This document shows, in pieces, positions 1-5,948 of a DNA stretch of 6,742 bases; the stretch's first letter is position 1, and every line of letters starts with the position of its first letter. Position numbers and translations under genes: made by a program. Source of the DNA: Syntrophobacter sp. SbD2 (GTDB lineage: Bacteria; Desulfobacterota; Syntrophobacteria; Syntrophobacterales; Syntrophobacteraceae); assembly GCA_900290385.1 (NCBI GenBank), contig OMSV01000057.1:1-6742 (forward strand), given 5' to 3'. Under the pieces are notes generated by a model, which ran no database searches, was not told the origin of the DNA, and saw only the letters and a list, made by a program, of their open reading frames with translations.

Positions 1-702
1 GCGGGGCGAAGACTCGATATGGACGAGCTGAAAAATACGGTGAGCCTCGCCCGCCAATGCTCGGACCTCTGGGAGAAATGCCTCGCGGCTGCCGCGGCCG
101 CCCCGTCTCCGCTTACCTTTTTCGACTCCGCCACTCTTATGGGCCCGGCGGTTGTAGGCAGAGGGACCCAGGCGGCAATCGATGTGTACCGGCTGCTCCT
201 CGAAGAATTGAACGAGCGTATCGAACAGGGCATAGGGGCAATAGAGGGCGGTGAACGGCATCGTATTTACTGGGAGGGAATGCCGGTCTGGGGACGCCTT
301 AGTATGCACTCAAAGCTGTTTGCAGGCCTTGGCGCCTCCGTGATCGCTTCCACCTACTGCAGCAGTTGGATTTTCAATGCCCTGGATGCGGCCAGGCCCT
401 TCGAAAGCATGGCAAGGGCATACACGGAGCTGTTTATCGTTCGCTCGGACAAATACAAGGAACAATACATCAAGGAGAAGCTGGACTTCTTCAAGTGCAG
501 CGGCATCATCTATCATGATGCAAAAACATGCCCCAACAATTCGAACTGCCGCTATGGGATGCCTCAGCGGTTGCAGCTCGAAACAGGCATTCCCGCCCTG
601 ATAATAAACGGCGATCTCAACGATCTGAGACTTATTTCCGATGAACAGACCAAGACCAATGTCGAGGCATTCATCGAGCAGCTCGAAGAGGCGGCGGCAT
701 AA
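1..702 (+). CDS. 2-hydroxyacyl-CoA dehydratase / benzoyl-CoA reductase family subunit (BcrB/HgdB-like), 5' end outside window
   Basis: The frame is open from base 1 (A-G-R-R-L-D before the Met codon at 19), so this is the C-terminal part of a longer protein. Full family members are about 370-430 residues and at least 233 are here. The family holds a [4Fe-4S] cluster and takes part in ATP-driven radical dehydration of 2-hydroxyacyl-CoAs or in benzoyl-CoA ring reduction, usually as a two-subunit cytoplasmic enzyme fed by an ATPase activator. Counting from the Met at 19, family-like features are 'RIYWEGMPVWG' (82-92), 'STYCSSW' (111-117), 'CSGIIYHDAKTCPNNSNC' (160-177) and the closing 'GIPALIINGD' plus 'EAFIEQLEE' (190-224). 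Candidate cluster cysteines are C114, C160, C171 and C177. It is followed after 45 bases by the acyl-CoA ligase gene on the same strand. Whether it is a dehydratase, a reductase or an orphan paralogue cannot be decided, because the partner subunit and activator are not in the window. Confidence 0.85.
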   Translation, partial: AGRRLDMDELKNTVSLARQCSDLWEKCLAAAAAAPSPLTFFDSATLMGPAVVGRGTQAAIDVYRLLLEELNERIEQGIGAIEGGERHRIYWEGMPVWGRLSMHSKLFAGLGASVIASTYCSSWIFNALDAARPFESMARAYTELFIVRSDKYKEQYIKEKLDFFKCSGIIYHDAKTCPNNSNCRYGMPQRLQLETGIPALIINGDLNDLRLISDEQTKTNVEAFIEQLEEAAA

Positions 703-733
703 GCAGGGAGCAAAAGCTTCCCGCTTCCTGCTT
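701..733 (+). promoter_or_regulatory. Intercistronic hairpin across the dehydratase stop codon
   Basis: Bases 701-711 (AAGCAGGGAGC) pair with 723-733 (GCTTCCTGCTT) over 11 positions, with one G-U pair and an 11-base loop. The stem starts inside the TAA stop (700-702) and ends three bases before the GGAGG of the next gene. Only a short T run (732-734) follows, so a full intrinsic terminator is unlikely. An mRNA-processing or stability element, or a partial attenuator that changes the ratio of the two products, fits better. The role is inferred; the pairing is visible directly. Confidence 0.5.
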
Positions 734-736
734 TAC

Positions 737-741
737 GGAGG
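737..741 (+). promoter_or_regulatory. Ribosome binding site that fixes the acyl-CoA ligase start
   Basis: GGAGG lies six bases before the ATG at 748. An in-frame TTG at 742 touches this motif directly and is therefore not a plausible start. Confidence 0.8.
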
Positions 742-747
742 TTGATT

Positions 748-2322
748 ATGGCTCACTGGTTGAATCTGGGACAAAATTTCAAGGTCAATGCGAAGAGATT
801 TCCGGATACTTTGGCCGTCAAGGACCAAAACAGAAGCTTCACCTATCGGCAGACCAACGAGCGAGTCAACCGGTTGGCCGGCAGCCTTATTGACCTGGGG
901 CTCAAGAAAGGGGACAAGGTTGCCGTACTGCTGGAAAACAGTATCGAAATCGTGGAGATCTTTCTTGCGACGGCCAAGACGGGACTCATTATCGTGCCCA
1001 TAAACTTCCGCCTGGTCGGCCGGGAGATTGAATACATCGTAAACAATTCCGATGCCGCAACAATCTTTGTACACGAACAGTTTACGGGCGCCGTCGACCA
1101 GATCCGGGCAGAATTGGGCAACATCGCGCCGGAGCGCTTCTTTGTAGTAGGCGCTCCCGCCGGCGGCTACAGGGAATATGAAACTTTCATTGCCTCCGGA
1201 TCGCCGCAGGAGCCGGCCTGCGAGGTTAAGCCCTCGGACACGTGGATTCTCATCTATACATCGGGCACAACCGGCAAACCAAAGGGAGTGCTTCGATCCC
1301 ATGAATCCCACATTGCCTTCTATATAATCAATGCGCTCGATTTTGGCTTCACCAGGGATGACATTTGCATGAACGTAATGCCCCTGTGCCACATCAACTC
1401 CGTCTTTTTCACATTCACTTTCCTCTACCTCGGCGGATCGGTCTACATTCATCCCGCTCTATCTTTCAAAGGCGAAGAGGTGCTGGAGATAATCGAGCGC
1501 GAAAAGATCACTTTCATTTCGCTTATACCAACCCATTACAACCTCATACTGAATGTTACGGGCAAGGGGCGAAACAGGGACGTCAGTTCGATCCGCAAGC
1601 TGCTCTGTTCCTCGGCCCCTGTTAGACGGAAAATGAAAATGGACATCATGGACTTCTTTAAGGGCGTGCAGCTCTACGAGGCATACGGGTCCACCGAAGC
1701 CGGGACCGTCACCGTGCTGAGGCCCGAAGAGCAGTTGAACAAGCTCGGATCGATCGGGTGCGAATGCCTTGGCACCGATCTCGTCAAAATTCTGGATGGA
1801 AACGGCCATGAGGTCCAGGTGGGCGAGATAGGGGAGATATTTTCCCGCGGCCCGATGCTATTCGACGGATATTACAAGCTCCCCGAGAAAACCGCTCAGT
1901 CTTTCAGGGGCGAATACTTTTCCGCCGGGGACATGGGCAGCAAAGATGAAGACGGATTTTTCCACATCGTCGATCGACGCGATAACATGATAATAACAGG
2001 TGGCGAGAATGTTTATCCCAGTGAAGTCGAAGAGGTGATAGGGGGTCATGAGTCCGTATTTGACTGTGCCTGCATCGGGGTACCCGATGAAAAATGGGGA
2101 GAAAAAGTTGTCGCCGTGGTGGTATGCCGGCCGGGCATTGCAGAGGACCAGCTTGGCGAAGCCATAAAGGCGCTGTGCAAGACCGACCTGGCGAGGTTCA
2201 AACGCCCCAAGGAGATCATTTTTGTCAAAAATGAGGAAATGCCAAGGACCTCGACAGGGAAAATACTGCATAGAAAATTGAGGGAGATGTGCGGCAGCGG
2301 AAAGCTGCCACAGGCGCTGTGA
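748..2322 (+). CDS. AMP-forming acyl-CoA synthetase (ligase)
   Basis: This enzyme converts a carboxylic acid, ATP and CoA to the acyl-CoA, AMP and pyrophosphate through an acyl-adenylate; it is cytoplasmic. At 524 residues it is a normal length for the ANL superfamily and appears intact. Visible motifs are the P-loop 'YTSGTTGKPKG' (170-180), 'YGSTEAG' (313-319), the ribose-binding Asp in 'SAGD' (D395), the hinge region 'DRRDNMIITGGENVYPSEVE' (409-428), and the adenylation lysine in 'PRTSTGKILHRKLR' (K505). The overall pattern is that of medium/long-chain fatty acid or aromatic acid ligases, but the substrate cannot be assigned from motifs. The start at 748 is chosen from its GGAGG six bases upstream. 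The gene sits 45 bases after the dehydratase-type gene and 19 bases before the thiolase, so the three are probably co-transcribed. A role in activating the acid that the neighbouring CoA enzymes then use is inferred from this order. Confidence 0.95.
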   Translation: MAHWLNLGQNFKVNAKRFPDTLAVKDQNRSFTYRQTNERVNRLAGSLIDLGLKKGDKVAVLLENSIEIVEIFLATAKTGLIIVPINFRLVGREIEYIVNNSDAATIFVHEQFTGAVDQIRAELGNIAPERFFVVGAPAGGYREYETFIASGSPQEPACEVKPSDTWILIYTSGTTGKPKGVLRSHESHIAFYIINALDFGFTRDDICMNVMPLCHINSVFFTFTFLYLGGSVYIHPALSFKGEEVLEIIEREKITFISLIPTHYNLILNVTGKGRNRDVSSIRKLLCSSAPVRRKMKMDIMDFFKGVQLYEAYGSTEAGTVTVLRPEEQLNKLGSIGCECLGTDLVKILDGNGHEVQVGEIGEIFSRGPMLFDGYYKLPEKTAQSFRGEYFSAGDMGSKDEDGFFHIVDRRDNMIITGGENVYPSEVEEVIGGHESVFDCACIGVPDEKWGEKVVAVVVCRPGIAEDQLGEAIKALCKTDLARFKRPKEIIFVKNEEMPRTSTGKILHRKLREMCGSGKLPQAL

Positions 2323-2341
2323 ACTAGCTAAGGAGTAATTC

Positions 2342-3526
2342 ATGAAAGAAGTTGTGATATTGGGAGCGGCCCGGACTGTTGGCGGACAATTCGGAGGTTC
2401 TTTTCAGGGCATCGCTGCCCCAGAACTCGGAGCTGCTGTAGTCAGGGAAGCGATAAAACGTTCCGGGATCGCACCGGAGACCGTGGAACAAACCGTTTTC
2501 GGAAGTGCGTGGCAGGCAGGCGTTGGCCCCAACCCGGCCAGGCTGAGTTCGGTCATGGGCGGCGTTCCCGTGGATGCGCCGGCGGTTTCCGTCAACGTAC
2601 GCTGCGGATCGAGTATTCAGGCCCTGATTTTCGGCGCCCAGGCTATAAAAGCGGGTGATGTGGATACGGTCCTTGTCGGAGGCGCGGAAAGCACAAGCAT
2701 GATCCCCTACGGCCTGCCTCGAGCCCGCTGGGGTTACCGCATGGGCAACGGTGAGTTGATTGACTTCATGCAGAAGGACGGGTTCCTATGTCCACTGGGC
2801 GGCGGACTCATGGGTGAGATCACCCAGTGGCTTGCTGACGAAAGAGGGATCTCCAGGCAAGAGCAGGACGCGTTTGCCGCCGAATCGCACAACAAAGCCG
2901 AGGCAGCGGTTCGGGAAGGAAAGTTCCGGGAAGAGATTGTTGCGGTCCCGGCCAAGGGGAAAAAGGGCGAAGCAATCTGGGTGACAGAGGAAGAAATCTA
3001 CCGGAAAGGCATGAGCGCCGAATCCCTCGCCAGGCTTAAGCCGGTCTTCGCCAAAGACGGGACCATCACAGCGGGCAACGCGTGCGCCTTGTGCGACGGC
3101 GCTTCAGCAGCTGTACTCATGGAGCGTGGCAGGGCCATGGCGATGGGGTTGAAGCCCATGGCGCTTCTGAGGGGCTATGCTTTTGTGGGAGTCGATCCCA
3201 AACGGTTTGGCGTCTCTCCGGTCAAAGCAATACCCGCTGCGTTGAAAAAAGCCGGGCTCGCGCTCGGCGACATCGACCTGATCGAACTCAACGAGGCGTT
3301 CGCCGCCCAGTATATTGCGTGCGAACAGGACCTGGGCCTGGACCGCTCGAAGGTCAATGTGAACGGGGGAGCGATCGCCTTGGGGCATCCGGTGGCCGCA
3401 ACGGGCACAAAGCTGCTTGCCACCTTGCTCTATGCCATGCGGCAGCGCAATGTTACTCTGGGGGCGGTAAGCCTTTGCATTGGCGGAGGCAATGGTGTGG
3501 CTGCCATAGTCGAGCGGCTGAACTGA
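2342..3526 (+). CDS. Acetyl-CoA acetyltransferase / 3-ketoacyl-CoA thiolase
   Basis: A complete 394-residue thiolase, the usual length for the biosynthetic/degradative tetrameric family. It catalyses reversible CoA-dependent cleavage of a 3-ketoacyl-CoA, or condensation of two acyl-CoAs. The active site is complete: nucleophilic C88 in 'NVRCGSS', N317 in 'ELNEAFAAQ', H349 in 'GGAIALGHP', and the second cysteine C379 in 'LCIGGGNG'. The loop 'ITAGNACALCDGASA' is the family's 'TAGNASGINDGAAA' region with unusual residues (A-C-A-L-C), a variation that may reflect substrate range. AGGAG at 2331-2335, six bases before ATG 2342, supports the start. The 19-base gap after the ligase gene and the shared strand point to one operon. 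In this setting it would supply the last, chain-cleaving step of a beta-oxidation-like route, or the reverse condensation. No terminator is evident before the convergent gene that ends 31 bases downstream. Confidence 0.95.
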   Translation: MKEVVILGAARTVGGQFGGSFQGIAAPELGAAVVREAIKRSGIAPETVEQTVFGSAWQAGVGPNPARLSSVMGGVPVDAPAVSVNVRCGSSIQALIFGAQAIKAGDVDTVLVGGAESTSMIPYGLPRARWGYRMGNGELIDFMQKDGFLCPLGGGLMGEITQWLADERGISRQEQDAFAAESHNKAEAAVREGKFREEIVAVPAKGKKGEAIWVTEEEIYRKGMSAESLARLKPVFAKDGTITAGNACALCDGASAAVLMERGRAMAMGLKPMALLRGYAFVGVDPKRFGVSPVKAIPAALKKAGLALGDIDLIELNEAFAAQYIACEQDLGLDRSKVNVNGGAIALGHPVAATGTKLLATLLYAMRQRNVTLGAVSLCIGGGNGVAAIVERLN

Positions 3527-3851
3527 AGTATCCCGTCACCCCATGATAGGCAAACGGTCATTTGTATATAGACATGCTCTTCGTGCTTGCGCTGAAAACA
3601 TCTTTGTTTACGATAACGTTCACGCAGGCAGGCTTGCCGGAAGATCCGGCCCGTTCCAGAGCCGGACGTATTTCAGAGGGTTGGACAACATGTTCTCCAT
3701 ACCCGCCCATGGCCTCGATTACCCGGTCATATCTCAGAGGAGTGAGAGCGCTTGCCAGGTTTCCCCTCTCGGGACCATACCGTGCGAGTTGAAGGAACCG
3801 AACCTGATTCCAGGCTGCGTTGTTTGCGACAATTCCAACCACGGGCAAGTT

Positions 3852-3902
3852 AAAGCGGATGAGCGTATCATAATCAAAGCGGATGAGCGTATCATAATCA
3901 AA
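3852..3902. repeat. Perfect 24-bp tandem duplication inside the ThDP-binding motif
   Basis: Unit 1 is 3852-3875 and unit 2 is 3876-3899, identical, with period 24 continuing for three more bases to 3902. On the minus strand it encodes 'FDYDTLIR' twice and keeps the frame. Perfect identity of the two copies suggests a recent duplication (or an assembly artefact). Confidence 0.95.
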
Positions 3903-4171
3903 ACCGGTACATCCGAAGGCCCCATCGCCAAAAAGCGCGACAACTCCGGTTGCGGGAAAGGCCGTTTTGGCAGCGATGGCGAAAGGCGTACCAACGCCGA
4001 GCGTACCCAGGGGACCGGGATCGAGCCACTTGCCCGGCTTTCGCGTCCTGATCACGTTTGCGGAAATGGTGACCACATCCCCTCCATCCGCGATGAAAAT
4101 AGAATCATCGCTCAAGAAATCGTTTATCTCACGAGCAAGCCTCAGAGGATGTATGGGAACTTCATCGGACG

Positions 4172-5119
4172 TCAGAAATTCCCTTTCCCTGTCAAGAATC
4201 TCATTTTCTTTCGCCCGAAGTTCCCGGCGCCAGGCGCCAGGTCGATCTGGATGATCTTCGCGCTGGGGGCGATCCGGTCCCCATAGCCAAGCCGGAAATC
4301 AAAAGGCGTCCCGACGACAATGACCACGTCCGCCCGGGAGAGCGCATAGCTCCGGGATCTGCTGAACAGGAATTCCGAATCCGCCGCAACAGCGCCCCTT
4401 GCCGCTCCGTTCAGATATGTCGGAATTTGCATCTTTTCAACCACTGCATTCAGACCATCAACCGCCCGGCAGAGCCATACCTGCGTGCCGGCAAGAATGG
4501 CCGGTCTATCGGCCTTATCGAGCAGCTCAGCCGCTAATTCAATATCCCTGGAATCGGGCCGCGTCCGGCCCTTTGCCCTGTACCCGGAGGGAATCTGCAC
4601 CTGGGCCTCCTCAAGTTCCTTGTCCAGCACATCGTAAGGGATTTCAAGAAACGAGGGCCCCGGCCGGCCGCTGTAAGCCTCGCGAAGAGCCATCGCCATA
4701 TATTCGGGGATGCGCTCAGTTTCAAAGACTGTCGCAGAAAACTTGGTGATCGGTTTCATTATTTCCACATTATTCAACTCTTGCAACCCGCCCTTGAGCA
4801 GATTCTTAAGCGGCACCTGTCCTCCGATGAGAAGCATTGGTACCTGCGCCCGAAAGGCGTTTGCAATCCCAGTAACGGCATCGGTCACCCCCGGCCCGGC
4901 GGTTACGACCGCAATGCCCGGAAAGCCGGTGAGCCGTGTCCAGGCATCGGCCGCATGGGCTGCGGTCTGTTCGTGCCTCACGTCGATTATCTGAATCCCC
5001 TCCTCGGCGCATCCGTTATATATATCCATGACGTGCCCGCCGCACAGCGTAAAGATCGCGCTGGTCCCCTCGGCTTTCGCGAATTTTGCCACAAGTTGAC
5101 CGCCTGTGATTTTGGCCAT
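4172..5119 (-). pseudogene. N-terminal fragment: ThDP pyrimidine-binding domain and partial central domain
   Basis: 315 residues from the ATG at 5119. Residues 1-170 form the pyrimidine-binding domain, with 'IFTLCGGHVMDIYNG' (22-36) and the catalytic glutamate E50 in 'DVRHEQTAAHAAD', which normally deprotonates the cofactor aminopyrimidine. 'AVVTAGPGVTDAVTGIANA' and 'GRPGPSFLEIPYDVL' follow as expected. The central domain begins near residue 190 ('DRPAILAGTQVW', 'RADVVIVVGTPFDFRLGYG') and matches the family to about 'IIQIDLAP' (289-296). The remaining 19 or so residues to the stop ('GAGNFGRKKMRFLTGKGNF') are out-of-frame sequence. Alone this piece lacks the pyrophosphate-binding domain and could not bind ThDP in the normal way. 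Confidence 0.8.
4226..4239. repeat. 7-bp tandem repeat at the frame break of the ThDP gene
   Basis: GGCGCCA occurs twice in a row, each copy carrying the palindrome GGCGCC. It lies where the upstream reading frame of the ThDP enzyme must give way to the downstream one. Removing one copy does not restore the frame (the third frame hits a stop soon after), while a third copy would join the two frames. The repeat is therefore either the site of a slippage loss or the scar of a larger deletion between GGCGCC-bearing sites. Confidence 0.7.
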
Positions 5120-5948
5120 CGGATGATCCTTTTCAGAATGAAACCTTTGCGCTGAATAATGCCTCAACTTAACCGGTGCACGCAAGTGCAAAGGCTTATC
5201 AGGCCATTTCAGGTTGATACGTGAGATTTTTGTTCGCAGACCTGCCCTGTTGCCACGACCATTGGTGGGAACGCTGCAAGTAAATACGCTTTAGGAAGGT
5301 ATGGAAGGGGCGCTTGAATACCTTCGTCCTGGGGGGCGGATGGGCAGACTCAGACCAGCGAGGCCCTTGCCGGCCTGAGAATGAGCGCCCCTTCCATTTT
5401 TGGATTTCTAAAGCTGTAAATAGACTGCCCCTGTTACGCTATCTTCTCGGGAGTGTGACTTTTGTGTGAACGTCGAAGAAACCGAAAGGTGGGAAAAAGC
5501 TGATCGTAGCAGATTACTCTCTGAAGGATAAAGGGAGCAGCGAATCAGCCAGACTGATCGGCAGGCGAAAAGAGTGCAATGAGGCCCCCAATATAGCTGT
5601 AGTGCATAATCGGCCTGTTCAAGAAAGTGTCGTTTTAGTTTTTTGAATATTTTTGCATTTTTTTGTTGGCAATCAGATACCTTTATATCCCACCTTATAA
5701 TGAGACGCAACTATACGTTCAGGTGGTCCTGGTGCTATACAAACATTATTCTCAGTAGAACCAGCCTTTATTGCGCTCTGATGAACCCTCAGTTTTACGC
5801 TGGCGCTTATTACGATGAAATTTCTGAACCTCCTGGTGGCCTCGTACTTTTTTTGGTGGAATCAAATCGATTTTTGGGTTCTTATAAGTATCGTATTGGG
5901 CTTGACTCTTATTTTCCGCGTTTCTGCGGTTTTTGCTGTGAGTTTCAT
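5120..5948. other. Gene-poor intergenic region between the ThDP gene and rfbB
   Basis: I see no supportable gene in these 829 bases. Near 5177-5190 there is a 5-bp hairpin with a GCAA loop, which would lie in the leader of the minus-strand ThDP gene. The long inverted repeat at 5301-5397 is listed separately. From about 5600 to 5915 the sequence is clearly AT-richer than either flank, with T runs on the plus strand. CCGC/GCGG (5916-5919 with 5926-5929) followed by five T (5930-5934) is a weak terminator-like hairpin just before rfbB. TATAAT at 5696-5701 lacks a recognisable -35 partner. Promoters for the two divergent flanking genes should lie in this region, but none is clear enough to call. 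Confidence 0.6.
5295..5401 (+). terminator. Long inverted repeat with T tract: terminator-like or structured RNA element
   Basis: ATGGAAGGGGCGCT (5301-5314) is perfectly complementary to AGCGCCCCTTCCAT (5384-5397). That is 14 pairs, extendable by two G-U pairs, followed on the plus strand by five T (5397-5401). The 69-base interior can fold further: AGGCC (5361-5365) with GGCCT (5372-5376), or alternatively CTCAG (5349-5353) with CTGAG (5375-5379). A second hairpin, GAAGGTAT (5295-5302) with ATACCTTC (5318-5325), overlaps the 5' arm by two bases and holds the rest of that arm in its loop, so it would compete with the long stem. No known RNA family is recognised. A small non-autonomous repeat element is the main alternative, but I see no target-site duplication. 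Confidence 0.45.

Larger units (their letters stand above)
3558..4240 (-). pseudogene. C-terminal fragment: ThDP pyrophosphate-binding domain with an 8-residue internal duplication
   Basis: The frame is family-like from about 4240. The first possible start codon inside it is a TTG at 4115, with no clear Shine-Dalgarno sequence, giving 185 residues. Counted from that TTG, the domain has 'IADGGD' (8-13), 'LDPGPLGTLGVG' (31-42) and the cofactor motif start GDG (63-65), ending at the paired asparagines N98-N99 in 'VANNAAW'. In this superfamily GDG is normally followed by about 24 residues before NN. Here there are 32, because 'FDYDTLIR' occurs twice (72-79 and 80-87). The rest, to 'CVNVIVNKDVFSAS', looks like an ordinary C-terminus. 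The thiolase gene converges on it with 31 bases between the stops. Confidence 0.8.
3558..5119 (-). pseudogene. ThDP-dependent enzyme (acetolactate synthase / oxalyl-CoA decarboxylase / 2-hydroxyacyl-CoA lyase type), frameshifted and rearranged
   Basis: One gene of this superfamily is recognisable along its whole length but in two frames. The N-terminal part runs 5119 to a TGA at 4174-4172. The C-terminal part is in the -1 frame relative to it and ends in a TGA at 3560-3558. The stretch 4240-4116 read in the second frame ('WRRELRAKENEILDRE' ... 'VPIHPLRLAREINDFL') joins smoothly to the C-terminal domain, so the change of frame must lie near 4226-4260. Intact relatives usually continue after '(I)IQIDxxP' with some 30-40 residues of the 'IGRNRPVDVGIVGDA' type before the 'W..LR' helix. 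These are absent, so a deletion whose size is one more than a multiple of three is the simplest explanation. The start ATG at 5119-5117 has AAGGA (complement of 5127-5131) seven bases upstream and is preferred to the TTG at 5191. Sequencing or assembly error remains possible. Confidence 0.8.

Noticed and set aside
733..1452. Minus-strand 239-codon open frame opposite the acyl-CoA ligase.
   Set aside because: Shadow of a well-conserved ligase gene; no family match of its own.
3852..3902. Possible CRISPR or iteron array.
   Set aside because: Only two directly adjacent units with no spacers, lying within coding sequence and keeping the frame.
4172..4240. Programmed -1 ribosomal frameshift joining the two ThDP frames, near the A-AAG-AAA stretch at about 4207-4213.
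   Set aside because: The heptamer is not a canonical slippery site (the second tRNA would not re-pair). The apparent missing segment and the 24-bp duplication fit gene decay better.
3543..4286. Plus-strand 247-codon open frame opposite the ThDP gene.
   Set aside because: It is the antisense shadow of the ThDP enzyme, whose conserved motifs are clear on the minus strand. It even repeats 'KADERIII' because of the 24-bp duplication.
5470..5646. Plus-strand 58-codon open stretch ('KKLIVADYSLKDKGSS') faintly like a response-regulator receiver fragment.
   Set aside because: No usable start codon near its beginning and too short and weak to separate from chance.
5666..5701. Possible promoter: TTGGCA at 5666-5671 with TATAAT at 5696-5701, or a sigma-54 site at TTGGCA.
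   Set aside because: The spacing to TATAAT is 24 bases, too long for sigma-70, and there is no GC element at the -12 position for sigma-54.
5408..5710. Minus-strand 100-codon open frame in the intergenic region.
   Set aside because: No recognisable domain, no ribosome binding site seen, and Cys/Ser/Leu-rich random-looking composition.
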